From CAVXYG01 sp963706835 (GTDB taxonomy: Bacteria > Actinomycetota > Actinomycetes > S36-B12 > GCA-2699445): a DNA stretch of 64,000 nt. Shown here piece after piece: positions 26,443 to 36,181 of this stretch. The stretch spans positions 62,001 through 126,000 of the forward strand of contig CAVPOB010000003.1 of the NCBI GenBank assembly GCA_963706835.1, in the 5' to 3' direction. Within the stretch, counting starts at the first letter, position 1, and every line of letters begins with the position of its first letter. The notes below the pieces were generated by a model. The model saw nothing but the letters and a program-made list of their open reading frames with translations, ran no database searches and had not been told where the DNA came from. Position numbers and translations under genes: made by a program.

Positions 26443-26487
26443 GGACCCTCACCGGCCACGCCCGACGCGCACGGTCGGTGAGGGTCC
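26443..26487 (-). terminator. Hairpin after the beta-propeller gene
   Basis: A 12-bp perfect stem (ggaccctcaccg / cggtgagggtcc) with a 21-base loop begins 14 bases after the propeller stop on the minus strand. A third copy of ggtcggtgagggtc lies at 26344-26357. Candidate terminator or mRNA-end structure; there is no strong T-run. Confidence 0.5.
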
Positions 26488-26500
26488 CAGAGCGAGTAGC

Positions 26501-28162
26501 TCAGCCGGGCCTGCGGAACTGGAGCACGGTGTTGACGCCGTCGTCGGCCACGACGATCGAGTGGTCGGGCCCGACCGCGACGCCCGACATCAACCCGAAG
26601 GGGAAGAACCCTTCCGGGACCCGGTCGGAGAAGTCAAGACCGACGACGGCAGCGGACTGCTCCCCGGTGTCGAGATCGATCGCCGTGACCTGTTGGCGCC
26701 CGGTTTCCACCGCGAGCAACCGGTCGCCATCGACCGCCAATCCCTCCAGTCCCAGCAAGCCGGACGCGATCGGTGCCGGTCCGGCCTCATCGATGGCCCA
26801 CACGATGCCGGTCGCCCAGTCGCCGACGTACAAGGTGTCGTCGTCGGAGGCGAGCCCGAGCGGGACGAACAGCGGGGTCGAGGCCGTGTTCTGCAGGAAG
26901 ACTTCGGAGGGATCCTCGGCGTTGACGACGCTCGCCGGGCCCGGCGACACGCCGAGCTGCGCGGCCACCAGCGTGCCGCCGTGCCGGATCGCATTCGTCG
27001 GGGTCGCGAGGTCACGCGTGTCGAACGCGATCGCGCCCGTGGCCGGGTCGAGCACCTGGACGGCCCCGGAGAAGCCGCTGGAGATGATGAGGTCGTCGCC
27101 ATCCGCGGCCACCGTCGAGGCGCCGGCGAACCCGGTGCCCGGCGGGTCGTAGCGGTCGTAGAGCGACGTCGCGAACGCGCGTGGATTCTTGTCGATTCCA
27201 CGGAGCACGAAGAGCTCCGCGACCCACACCGTCCCGTCGTCGGAGACGGCGACGCCCCCGGGCGCCCCGAGGCCGGGCTGGCCCAGCGCCTTCACCCGGC
27301 CGGAGTCGTAGCGGACGATCTGGTTGTCCGGGCCCGCTGCGGCATACAGCCGGTCATCGGCATCGAAGGCGATGTTGTCGATGGTGCCCTCGATGTCGAT
27401 CAGCACCTCGTGGCCACCCGTGGCGGGATCGACCTGGACGACCTGCCCCTCGGCAAGATCACCGACATGCATCTCACCGCGCGAGTTGAACTTCACCGCC
27501 GTCGGGAACCGGAAGCCGCTGGCGATCGTGTCGCTGAGGATCGGGTCGGCGTCGACGTCGATTTTGAGGATCTCGCCGGTGTACTGGGCCGGCGCGTAGA
27601 GGAACCCGTCCGGCCCGAAGTCGAAGCCGTTGATGTTCAGCGCCGGGTCGAGCAGCACCGGGTCGGACGCGAGATCGGGGTCCAGCTCGTACAGGCCCGA
27701 TCCGAAGAACAGGCGTCCCACGAAGAGTCGGCCGTCATCGGACATGGTGATCGGGTTGACGCCCGGGCCGACCTGCTGCTTCGCAACGGTCCCGTCCGGT
27801 TTCAGCATGCCGACATTGCCGGTCAGGATCTCGGTCCAGTAGATCGTGCCGTCGTCGGCGATGAACAGATCGTCGGGGCCGCCGACGCCGCGCTCGGGAC
27901 CGAGGCGGTCGAGGACCTTGCCGTTGCGCGTGTCGTGCACCGTGATCTCATCGCCGCCGACGCTGGCGATGTAGAGGTTGCCATCGACCGGCGACACGTA
28001 GGTTCCGTTGAGGCTGTTCGTCTCAGCGGTCCGGCCCACCGTGGTCGCCTGGTGCACGTCGAACGGTTCCGGCCGCCCGCTCGCCTCCGCCATCCCCGGC
28101 AAGGCGAGCAGCATCGCTGCCGCCGCACTCGACGCTAGGACTCGGTTTCCTGGAACTCGCAT
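26501..28162 (-). CDS. Secreted NHL/SMP-30-like beta-propeller protein
   Basis: A 553-residue exported protein with a signal peptide (about residues 1-27). The remainder is a run of six to eight blade-like repeats such as NGTYVSPVDGNLYIASVGG, DLFIADDGTIYWTE and GGVAVSDDGTVWVAEL, the pattern of NHL or gluconolactonase-type propellers that bind small molecules or proteins. It ends with a final blade VAVGPDHSIVVADDGVNTVLQF, so the propeller is probably complete. A good AGGAGG site precedes ATG at 28162. It lies upstream of the secreted lectin gene on the same strand, about 390 bases apart. Confidence 0.85.
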   Translation of the reverse strand: MRVPGNRVLASSAAAAMLLALPGMAEASGRPEPFDVHQATTVGRTAETNSLNGTYVSPVDGNLYIASVGGDEITVHDTRNGKVLDRLGPERGVGGPDDLFIADDGTIYWTEILTGNVGMLKPDGTVAKQQVGPGVNPITMSDDGRLFVGRLFFGSGLYELDPDLASDPVLLDPALNINGFDFGPDGFLYAPAQYTGEILKIDVDADPILSDTIASGFRFPTAVKFNSRGEMHVGDLAEGQVVQVDPATGGHEVLIDIEGTIDNIAFDADDRLYAAAGPDNQIVRYDSGRVKALGQPGLGAPGGVAVSDDGTVWVAELFVLRGIDKNPRAFATSLYDRYDPPGTGFAGASTVAADGDDLIISSGFSGAVQVLDPATGAIAFDTRDLATPTNAIRHGGTLVAAQLGVSPGPASVVNAEDPSEVFLQNTASTPLFVPLGLASDDDTLYVGDWATGIVWAIDEAGPAPIASGLLGLEGLAVDGDRLLAVETGRQQVTAIDLDTGEQSAAVVGLDFSDRVPEGFFPFGLMSGVAVGPDHSIVVADDGVNTVLQFRRPG

Positions 28163-28290
28163 CGGGATCCCTCCTGGGGTCTGTGAGTCGTTCGGCCGCC
28201 ACAACTTCCTTCGACGCTGGTCCCGCCTCGGCGCCCGCGACAGGGCCGTTCGTCCTTCCGCGATCCGCCGCGCGCACGCGTCACCGGTGG

Positions 28291-28352
28291 GATTGACCGC
28301 GACGAATCCGCGCAGTATCCGGGGGGATCGCAGCGATCAGCACGTCCCGCAG
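28291..28352 (+). repeat. Dispersed repeat B, copy 2
   Basis: Counterpart of 20983-21044 with the same palindrome gatcgcagcgatc. It lies in the 440-base divergent gap 28163-28602 between the propeller and FGGY kinase genes, which otherwise shows no gene. Both repeat copies are followed, at slightly different distances, by a cgcgcaat block. Confidence 0.6.
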
Positions 28353-28602
28353 CCTTGCGTCGGTCCTCGCGCAATCGAGGCGACCGGAATCGGACGGTCG
28401 CCTCGATCCAATCCGCCTGAGGCACGGCGTGGGACGTGCCGCCTCGGAGCCGTGCCAGCGGCGACTGGGCGACGAGCAGGGGCCCGCGTGCCGCCCTGAT
28501 AGCCTTCCGTCGCTGTCAGCATCGTCGGGGGGCAACGATGGACAATGACTTGGGAATGCGCCCGCGCCCCTCGTTCGGGAACGTCCGCAGGGCCGTGGCG
28601 AC

Positions 28603-30183
28603 GTGAGCGGATCCCGCGCCGCGTCCGATGAACTGATCCTGTCGATCGATGCCGGGACCCAGTCGATCCGGGCGGCCCTGGTCGGCCTGGACGGCACCTT
28701 CGTCGGATTCGTGAAGACGCCGATCGAGCCCTACTTCGCCGCGCAGCCCGGCCGGGCGGAGCAGCACCCCGAGTACTACTGGCAGATGCTGTGCGAGACG
28801 ACGCAGGCCCTGCTGGCCCGCGAGAACGCCAACCGGCAACGCATCGTCGCGGTCACGGTGACGACGCAGCGTCTGACCATGGTCAACCTGGACCGCGCCG
28901 GAGAGCCGCTGCGACCGGCGATCGTCTGGCTGGACCGGCGGAAGGCCGGCATCCGCGAAGTCATCCCCAGGGCCGCCATCCCACTGCTGAAGGCCAGCGG
29001 CCGGTACCCGGTCGTCTCGTACGCCGCCCAGTACAGCCGCTCGAACTGGCTGCGCCAGAACGAGCCCGATCTCTGGGCGCGGACCCACAAGTTCGTGTTC
29101 CTGTCCGGGTACTTCACCTTCCGGCTCACCGGGGAGCACCGCGACTCGACCGGGAGCATCGTCGGACCAGTGCCGTTTGACGTCAAGAGGGCGGAGTGGG
29201 CCGGGCGCTACGACCTGAAGTGGCGGTTGTTTCCGATCGAGCGCGAGAAACTCCCCGAGCTCGTGCTCCCCACCGAAGAACTGGGGCGCGTCACGGCCGG
29301 CGCATCGGCGGCCACCGCCATCCCGATCGGGCTGCCCGTCATCGCGGCCTCCAACGACAAGGCCTGCGACATCATCGGTACCGGCTGCCTGACCCCGGAT
29401 CAGGGGTGCATCAGCTTCGGCACGACCGCCACCTTCAACACGCAGACCCCCCACTACGTCGAGGTGCGCCCGGGGCTGCCGCCCTACCCCTCCGCCGTCG
29501 CCGGCCACTACTACACAGAGGTGGCCGTGCTGCGGGGGATGTGGCTGGTCTCGTGGTTCCGGGACCAATTCGGTCACCCGGAGCGCCTGGCGGCAGATGC
29601 CACCGGACAGGTGCCGGAGGAGTTGCTCGAGCACCTCTTGCGCAACACCCCGCCGGGGTCCGCGGGCCTGCTCTGCCTGCCCCACTGGACGCCGGGCCCG
29701 CAGCACGATCCCTTCGCCAAGGGGGCGGTCATCGGCTTCGGCGAGACCCACACCCGCGGGCACCTGTACCGGGCGATGCTGGAAGGCATCGTCTTCGCGC
29801 TCAAGGAGGGCGCACAACTGACGCAGCGGAAGACCAGAGTGCCGATCGCGGAGATCCGCGCCACGGGCGGAGGGTCGAGCAGCCGATCGCTCATGCAGAT
29901 GACCGCCGACATCTTCGACCTGCCGACATCCCGGCCGCATACCTCGGAGACCTCGGTGATAGGTGCAGCGATGACCGCTGCCGCGGGGATGGGGGTCTTC
30001 CCGGATGTGGCCGCTGCGGCCGGGGCGATGACTCGCCCGGGAGAAGCTTTCGAGCCCGACCCGGTGAGCCGGGATCTCTACCGCGACCTGTTCGATCACG
30101 TGTACCGCGGCGCCTACGGCCGCCTCCGCCCGCTCTACCGCGAAATCCAGCGGATCAGCGGATCCGCGAGCCCGCTCCCCTGA
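28603..30183 (+). CDS. FGGY-family carbohydrate kinase
   Basis: A 526-residue sugar or polyol kinase with the actin-like ATPase fold. The N-terminal phosphate motif LSIDAGTQSIRAAL lies at residues 12-25, the catalytic-Asp-bearing region ASNDKACDIIGTG near 251, and the ATP-binding GGGSSSRSLMQM near 424. Length and motif set fit xylulokinase or ribulokinase-like members; the exact sugar cannot be read from sequence. It starts at GTG with no strong ribosome site. No sugar isomerase or transporter is adjacent, though an orphan sugar-binding lipoprotein lies 3.5 kb downstream. Confidence 0.9.
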   Translation: MSGSRAASDELILSIDAGTQSIRAALVGLDGTFVGFVKTPIEPYFAAQPGRAEQHPEYYWQMLCETTQALLARENANRQRIVAVTVTTQRLTMVNLDRAGEPLRPAIVWLDRRKAGIREVIPRAAIPLLKASGRYPVVSYAAQYSRSNWLRQNEPDLWARTHKFVFLSGYFTFRLTGEHRDSTGSIVGPVPFDVKRAEWAGRYDLKWRLFPIEREKLPELVLPTEELGRVTAGASAATAIPIGLPVIAASNDKACDIIGTGCLTPDQGCISFGTTATFNTQTPHYVEVRPGLPPYPSAVAGHYYTEVAVLRGMWLVSWFRDQFGHPERLAADATGQVPEELLEHLLRNTPPGSAGLLCLPHWTPGPQHDPFAKGAVIGFGETHTRGHLYRAMLEGIVFALKEGAQLTQRKTRVPIAEIRATGGGSSSRSLMQMTADIFDLPTSRPHTSETSVIGAAMTAAAGMGVFPDVAAAAGAMTRPGEAFEPDPVSRDLYRDLFDHVYRGAYGRLRPLYREIQRISGSASPLP

Positions 30184-30507
30184 CCCGGTTCGCCGATCCG
30201 GCCGGAGCGGCCGCAGGAGCCACAATGCCACCGCTGGGCCGCTCCGCCGGGTCCTACAGCACGGCTGCGGCCGCGATAGGGCGCCGTGCTGGCGGCAAGC
30301 CCACGAGGCCCCCTGGGCACGATGCGCGGGCCGTTGAAGAGCGAGGTCGGTACGTGCGGCGGGCCTCAGACGACATGGGGCCAGGTCGTCGGTCGCCTGG
30401 AGCGTCGACTGGCACGACCACCGCCGGCTGCACAACTCCTGCAGCGGCATCCCGCCAGCCGACCTCCAAGCCCGCTACGACAATCAGACCCGCCTCACAC
30501 GGACCAT
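30184..30507. other. Convergent intergenic stretch, no gene seen
   Basis: About 320 bases between the stops of the FGGY kinase and the three-repeat secreted protein. Frames crossing it are Arg/Pro/Ala-rich shadows. No hairpin as clear as those elsewhere in the window was found. Confidence 0.4.
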
Positions 30508-31680
30508 TCAGGGCACGTACAGCACGCCGTTGATGTCGGCGAGGATGTGCGTGGTCTGGCTGGTGTAGAAGCAGACTTCGCCGTCGGCGTTGACCGGGGC
30601 GATGACCATGTTGGGAACGGTCTGGCCCTTCACGTAGTTGAGGTTGGATGCCAACGGCAACTGGTCGCTGCACGGGTACACGGTGATGTAGCCGGACGTA
30701 TCCGGCTGGGTGACGGTCACGTTGAGCACCACGGCTACCAGCTCCCCCGGATCGGCGAACTGCTGCTCGATGTACCAACCGGCGGGCAACTTTGAGCGGT
30801 CCCAATCGGTCCGGGTGTCGAAAACCCGCTCCGGGACCAGCGGCTCATACGCAGCCGCAGCGGTGAAGGACCCGCCGACGTCGACCACCAGGTGGGTCGC
30901 AGCGGTGGTGTACAGGCAGATCGACCCGTTCTCCCCGATCCCCGCGATGACCGCGTTGGGCACGGTCTGGCCGGCCACGAAGTTCAGGTTCGAGGCGAAC
31001 GGCCGCGGCTCGCCGCACGGCCACACCGTCACGTACCCGTTCCAAGTGGGCTGCGTCACGGTGACGTTCGCGGCCACGGTCGTGGCGTCCGCGGCGATGC
31101 CGTACAGCCCGGCCACCGGCACCGCCAGCGTCTGCCCCGCGGGCACCCTGCCCTGCGGCACGCCGGTGCCGTAGCGGGTGTCCGCGGCGCGCGCCGGGAC
31201 GATCCCGCTGTAGTCGGCCGTGGTCGGGAAGTACCCGTTGAGGTCCACCACCAGGTGGGTCGTGGTCGAGGCGTACAGGCACACCGCCCCGGCGCTGCCG
31301 GGCTTGACCACCACCGCGTTCGGGACCGTCTGACCCGCGGTGAAGTTCAGGTTTGACGCCAGCGGGCGGGTCGTGCCGCACGGGTACACCGTCACGTAGC
31401 CATTGCCGCCGGGCTGGGTGACGGTCGCGTTCAGCGACACCGCCCTGGCGTCGGGCGGCACCCCGTACTTCCCGGCGACCGGCACCGCCAGCGTCTGCCC
31501 GGGAGCGAGCTTGCCGACCGGCACGCCCGTCCCGTACCTGGTGTCCGCCACCCGCACCGGCTCCATCCCCACGAACTCCGGACTCGATGCTGCCGCCAGC
31601 GCCGCCGGCGCCCCCGACAGCAGGGCGGCCATCAGAGCCAGGACCGCCGCCATGATGAACACGTTCCGCCTGCCAGCCAT
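30508..31680 (-). CDS. Secreted protein of three tandem domain repeats
   Basis: A 390-residue exported protein: signal peptide (about residues 1-31), then three repeats of about 115 residues beginning near 41, 160 and 280. Each repeat contains VADTRYGTGVP, a VTVTQP block with GYVTVYPCG, ASNLNF, GQTVPNAV and a TTHLVVDLNGYF end. Each carries a pair of cysteines likely forming a disulfide. Such repeats are common in secreted actinobacterial proteins, usually attached to an enzyme; here there is no other domain. Function is probably adhesion or cell-surface binding (inference). A GAGAGGGG site precedes ATG. Confidence 0.82.
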   Translation of the reverse strand: MAGRRNVFIMAAVLALMAALLSGAPAALAAASSPEFVGMEPVRVADTRYGTGVPVGKLAPGQTLAVPVAGKYGVPPDARAVSLNATVTQPGGNGYVTVYPCGTTRPLASNLNFTAGQTVPNAVVVKPGSAGAVCLYASTTTHLVVDLNGYFPTTADYSGIVPARAADTRYGTGVPQGRVPAGQTLAVPVAGLYGIAADATTVAANVTVTQPTWNGYVTVWPCGEPRPFASNLNFVAGQTVPNAVIAGIGENGSICLYTTAATHLVVDVGGSFTAAAAYEPLVPERVFDTRTDWDRSKLPAGWYIEQQFADPGELVAVVLNVTVTQPDTSGYITVYPCSDQLPLASNLNYVKGQTVPNMVIAPVNADGEVCFYTSQTTHILADINGVLYVP

Positions 31681-31924
31681 GGCTGTACCCCTCTCCCCCG
31701 AGCGAGGAATGCGCCCCGCTCCCCGATACCCCCACGGTCCCGCGCAGCGCCGATCAAGTACAGGGACCTTCGGGCCACCCGGGGGGCCCGCGCCCGTCTG
31801 CTGCGGTAAGGCTGCCGCAGCGTCACTGGAAGGCCGGCGGTGCGGCGATGGCCCCGGCGCTGGTGCGCTCCCGTCGGAGGAGCACCGTTGACCGTTGACT
31901 GGGCAGCACGACAGCAGGGGCTGA

Positions 31925-32434
31925 GCACTGAGCCTCGCCACTGCCGCAGCCGACACCATCCGCAACCGGCCGGTTGTCTCGCCGGTCACGCTCACCCCCT
32001 CCGCGAGGCCGAACGGCAAAGGCTCGCTCGCGCTGGGCGCCGGCCCGGCGGCGTCGGCGCGCTCCGTTGTCTACCCGTGGCGGGAGTTCCCGCTATCGGG
32101 TGGCGCGGCCTACCCCGACCAGCCTGTGACGGTCTTCCAGTTCGAGGGTCGGCGGGCGCTGTTCACGGCTACCGGATTCCTCCATGACGCGCCCCTGGAC
32201 GCGGACGTCGGTGTGACCACGGTGCACCTCGGCCCAGCTGAGTCGCTGCCCGAGTACGACGCGGCCCGAAACACGATCTCCCGTGCGACGAAGAGCTTCA
32301 CGGCAGTCGAGGGCCACCCCACGCTCCACGACCTGTCCAGCGGCCGCTACTGGATCGTGACCGGTGGGCTGCGGATCGCCATCCAGCCCTGCGACGACGG
32401 CGAGGTCAGCGACGTGGAACTCGGCGCAGCGTGA
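31925..32434 (+). CDS. Hypothetical protein, N-terminus unresolved
   Basis: The frame from about 31925 to the stop at 32434 has protein-like composition, including SVVYPWREFPLSGGAAYPDQ and DVGVTTVHLGPAESLPEYD, and ends IQPCDDGEVSDVELGAA. The only standard start inside a good context is GTG at 32126; coding character extends further upstream with no ATG or GTG, so the true start may lie in another frame before a lost base. No family recognised. Confidence 0.4.
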   Translation, partial: ALSLATAAADTIRNRPVVSPVTLTPSARPNGKGSLALGAGPAASARSVVYPWREFPLSGGAAYPDQPVTVFQFEGRRALFTATGFLHDAPLDADVGVTTVHLGPAESLPEYDAARNTISRATKSFTAVEGHPTLHDLSSGRYWIVTGGLRIAIQPCDDGEVSDVELGAA

Positions 32435-33739
32435 CGGCAGGCTGCCGGCATCGCCGGAATAGGGCCCATCGCGATTCTGGTTGTCGAAGGGCATCGCACA
32501 CCAGTGTGAGTGGGGCTCCTCCGCGGCGATGCAGGTTCGCCGAGCATGTGCCTGTGGCGGATCCGGTGCCTGCCAATACCAGGGGCAGTACCGGCGCCTG
32601 CGGTCGGTGCTGGCGGTCGCAAGCACGCAGTCCTTGTCGATCCGCTTGTGAATCCTGCTGCTCCAGCGGAAGAAGCCGACCTTGCTTGGCGATCGCCCGC
32701 AGTCGGGCGGTCGCACCGAGCCATTGCGCCACCTCCAGCAGCGACGCCGCATCAACCCGCAACGGCGGGCGCCCGTCGGCGGCAAGCGCATGCTCCAGCC
32801 ACCTGCGGCGGGCCGGCGTCGTGGCCACCCACGACTGCAGATACTCCCGCGCCTGACGGGCGCTCATCGTGGAGAACCTGGTCGTGTTGGCTCCGAGGAC
32901 GCCGGGCCTGCGGCGCTCCGCCCGGGCGTCGGGGCCTCCGGCGTCCGACCCGGTGTCGAAGTCGGAGATGTCCGCCCCGCCATCGGAGTCCTCCAGCATC
33001 CCGTTCGTGGCGTCGGCGAAGACCCGCGCGCTGCGCACGATCGACCGGTACGCCCGCGTGGTCTCGGGGGTCGTCCAGTGCCCCTCGATCGAGAGCGACG
33101 ACGCTGGATCCGCAGATCACCTGGGTGGTCGACCGGCAGCGGCGCCCCGGTACATCAACTAGAACCAGCCCGGACTGACCCGGCCGGGCCTGATCGTGCC
33201 GGTCCCTCCTGTGGCCGTCCACATCGGCGCGCTGATCGGCCTGCACTATCAGGGAACCCTGTCGAGGAGACGGGTCCGCACACGATTGGCAGAGCTTGGC
33301 CTGTCATGAGCCACGGCTTCTCCCTGACCTCGGTCGATTCCGAGGTTGCGCTCACGGACCTGGGGTGCGCAGGACGGTCTCGTCGCAGTCCTGCGCGGTC
33401 GCCGGCAGCCCACGAAGCCGCAGGGCGGAGCTGAGCCGACCATCACGGCCGGAGACGAGCGGCAGCGCAAGGGTGAACTGCGCCGTGCGCCGACCCGCTG
33501 ACGCGGCTCCGCCATCGGGCGCTTGGGGCAAGCCCGGGAAGCCGTGCACAACCGCGACCGCGCCCCGCGCAGCCCCGGTCAACCGCGGCCGCACCCGCGG
33601 TAGCCCGCAGCTGTCGCCGGCACCATCTCTGCCACCAGCGATACCGGGCAACGCACACCGCCGCTCACTAGCGTGAAGGTGAACCCCCACCGGGGTCGCT
33701 GGCTGCAGTGAGCAGTGCAGCTGAGGAAGGGACGAGAAG
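32435..33739. other. 1.3-kb stretch with degraded coding signals
   Basis: No complete gene can be supported. On the minus strand, 32867 down to about 32650 reads MSARQAREYLQSWVATTPARR and on to LLEVAQWLGATARL, which looks like real protein, but it loses coding character afterwards. On the plus strand near 33176-33309 a stretch ending VHIGALIGLHYQG... also looks protein-like. Both could be fragments of decayed or frameshifted genes. The rest is Arg/Pro-rich shadow sequence. Confidence 0.4.
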
Positions 33740-34957
33740 ATGCGAAGACTACGGCGAGGGGTGGTCCTGGCGACTGCCCTCGCATTGGGCTTGACCGCTT
33801 GTGGCAGCGACGACGACGGTGAGGCCGGCGGCGACGTGAGCGGTTCGCTGTTGATCTGGGCCGACGAGAAGCGCGCCGGTCCCGTGGGCGATCTCGCCAG
33901 GCAGTGGGGGGAGGAGAACGGCGTCACCGTCGATGTCGTCCAGATCAACTACGAGGACATCCAGAGCCAATACACGCAGCAGGCCCCCGCCGGGCAGGGG
34001 CCCGATGTCCTGCTGGGCGGCAACGACTGGGTCGAGGAGTTCTCCGCCTCCGGCCTGATCGCGCCGGTGGATCTGGGCGGCAACGAGGACAAGTTCGTCT
34101 CCTCGGCGATCGAGGGCTGGACGGTCGAGGGCCGGACGTACGCGGTGCCGATCGCGGTGGAGAACGTCGTGCTGTTCCGCAACACCGATCTCGCCCCCGA
34201 GGCGCCGGCCACCATCGAGGCGATGGCCGAGACCGGTCTGGCCCTGCAGGCCGACGGCAAGACCCAGTTCCCCATCGGCATCCAGGTCGGCGCCAACGGC
34301 GACGCCTACCACGCCTACCCCTTCTACTCCGGCGCCGGCGGCTACTTCTACCCGCTGTCCGACGGCGATTTCGACACCAGTGATCTCGGGGTCGGGGAAG
34401 AGGGCTCCCTGGAGTTCGCGCGGCGCTGGGGCGAACTCGGCACCCAGGGGGCGATCAAGTCGACGTTCGTCGGCGACGACCTGATCAACGCCTGGTCCTC
34501 AGGGCAGCTCGCCTACTGGATCACCGGTCCGTGGAACATCCCGATCGTGCAGGACTCGGGAGTGAACTTCGAGGTCGAGCCGCTGCCCGGTTGGGAGGGT
34601 TCGGACGCCCCGGCCGTCCCGATCGTGGGCACCCAGGGCTTCTACCTCAACGAGCTTTCCGACAACAAGACCTCCGCACAGGCCTTCCTCGACGCGACCA
34701 TGAACACCGAGTTCATGAACGCGATCTACGAGGCAGACCCGCGTCCGCCGGCGTGGAAGGAGTCGGACGCCTCCTCCGATCCGATCATCGCCGCGATCCT
34801 GGCGTACGGCGAGAACGGCTACCCCAACCTGTTCCCGAACTCCGGCATCGTCTACGAGGAGCTCGGCCTGGCGCAGGTGCGGATCCTCGACGGCGCAGAT
34901 CCGGTGACATCGATGGAGGACGCGCGGGCGAACATCGAAGCGCGGACCGGCTCGTAG
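33740..34957 (+). CDS. Extracellular solute-binding lipoprotein, maltose/sugar ABC type, orphan
   Basis: A 405-residue exported lipoprotein: signal with lipobox LGLTAC (Cys near residue 21), then LLIWADEKRAGPVGDLARQW typical of maltose-binding-type (family 1) proteins, GPDVLLGGNDWVEEFSASG near residue 90 and GQLAYWITGPWNIP near 255. The full length and good conservation argue for function, but no permease or ATPase gene is adjacent, so it must use a transporter encoded elsewhere. A GAAGGGACGAG-type site precedes ATG. Confidence 0.9.
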   Translation: MRRLRRGVVLATALALGLTACGSDDDGEAGGDVSGSLLIWADEKRAGPVGDLARQWGEENGVTVDVVQINYEDIQSQYTQQAPAGQGPDVLLGGNDWVEEFSASGLIAPVDLGGNEDKFVSSAIEGWTVEGRTYAVPIAVENVVLFRNTDLAPEAPATIEAMAETGLALQADGKTQFPIGIQVGANGDAYHAYPFYSGAGGYFYPLSDGDFDTSDLGVGEEGSLEFARRWGELGTQGAIKSTFVGDDLINAWSSGQLAYWITGPWNIPIVQDSGVNFEVEPLPGWEGSDAPAVPIVGTQGFYLNELSDNKTSAQAFLDATMNTEFMNAIYEADPRPPAWKESDASSDPIIAAILAYGENGYPNLFPNSGIVYEELGLAQVRILDGADPVTSMEDARANIEARTGS

Positions 34958-35120
34958 TCCGCACGGCAGGTGGCCGCTGACCCGGCCCGCCCGACGTGTG
35001 TGGGCCTCCCGGCTGGCTGGCGGCAACTCTCGCCAGTCGGTCGGGGGGCCCCACACCTGCTCGACCCGGACCGTTCATCGGCCCACGGAACTGGCGGGGC
35101 GGACCTGGGCGCCGTCGCCA

Positions 35121-36098
35121 TCAAGGCACCAGCAGCACCTTGCCGAACACCGCGCCGCTGTCGAGCAGCTCGTGCGCTCGCCCTGCTTCGGCCAGGGGCA
35201 GTCGTTCGTGCACGATCGGTCGCAGCCGGCCGTCGTCGAGCATCGGCCAGGCGCCCTCGGCGACGGCGCCCACAATCCCGGCCTTCTCTGCCTTCGGCCG
35301 ACTGCGCAGCGTGGTGCCGTGCACGCTGGCCCGCTTGGCGAGCAGAACCCCCAGGTCGATCTCGGCGCGCCTTCCTTGCTGCAGCCCGATGACGACCAGG
35401 CGCCCTCCGCTGGCCAGCATTCTGAGATTGGCGCTCAGCGCACCCGCTCCCAGCACGTCCAGGATGAGGTCGGCGCCGTGCCCGTCCGTCTCCTGCTTCA
35501 CCACACCGACCACATCCTCGTTGCGGTGGTCGATGCCGATGGCCGCGCCCAACTCTCGGCACCGGGCCACCCGCTGCGGACCCCCGGCCGTGGTGGCCAC
35601 GGTGGCTCTCAGCGCCGAGGCGATTTGGATCGCGGCGGAGCCCACGCCGCCGCTGCCGCCGTGGATGAGGACGATTTCGCCCGTCTGCAGCCCCCCGACG
35701 AGGACGAGGTTCGACCACGCCGTGCACACCGCCTCCGGGAGGGCGGCGGCATCGACCAGATCCATGTGCTCGGGGACGCGGAGCACTTGCCCGGCGGGGA
35801 CGACGACCCGATCGGCGTACCCGCCCCCGGCCAGCAGCGCCGCGACACGATCGCCCACCTGCCAGCCGGCCACCTCGGTGCCGACCGCGGCCACCACGCC
35901 CGAGCACTCCAGCCCGGGGATCTCCGATGCGCCTGGCGGCGGCGGATAGAAGCCCTGCCGCTGCAACAGGTCGGCGCGGTTCACCCCGGCGGCAGCGACC
36001 TCGATCAGCACCTCGTCAGGGGCGGGCTCGGGGTCCGGGAGGGTCGTCTCGGTCAGCACCTCGGGCCGACCGGGCTGCTCGATGGCGATCGCACGCAT
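35121..36098 (-). CDS. NAD(P)H:quinone oxidoreductase, zinc-independent MDR family (PIG3-like)
   Basis: A 325-residue soluble oxidoreductase of the medium-chain dehydrogenase fold. The N-terminal GroES-like part starts MRAIAIEQPGRPEVL and includes AAGVNRADLLQRQGFYPPPPGA and GLECSG; the Rossmann motif HGGSGGVGSAA is near residue 147. Zinc-binding residues of alcohol dehydrogenases are absent. The PPPPGAS insert and GLECSG are characteristic of the PIG3/QOR branch that reduces quinones with NADPH. It stands alone on the minus strand next to the SRPBCC gene. Confidence 0.92.
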   Translation of the reverse strand: MRAIAIEQPGRPEVLTETTLPDPEPAPDEVLIEVAAAGVNRADLLQRQGFYPPPPGASEIPGLECSGVVAAVGTEVAGWQVGDRVAALLAGGGYADRVVVPAGQVLRVPEHMDLVDAAALPEAVCTAWSNLVLVGGLQTGEIVLIHGGSGGVGSAAIQIASALRATVATTAGGPQRVARCRELGAAIGIDHRNEDVVGVVKQETDGHGADLILDVLGAGALSANLRMLASGGRLVVIGLQQGRRAEIDLGVLLAKRASVHGTTLRSRPKAEKAGIVGAVAEGAWPMLDDGRLRPIVHERLPLAEAGRAHELLDSGAVFGKVLLVP

Positions 36099-36181
36099 GT
36101 GCGGCAGCGTATCCCCCTCGCCGGCGCCGCCGGTGGACCGTGGCGGTCGGACTCCGCGGGCTCCCGGGTACGGCCGTCGGG

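Noticed and set aside
32406..33038. Minus-strand gene of about 210 residues
   Set aside because: Only about 70 residues in the middle look protein-like; both ends are shadow-like, so it is described under the decayed stretch instead.
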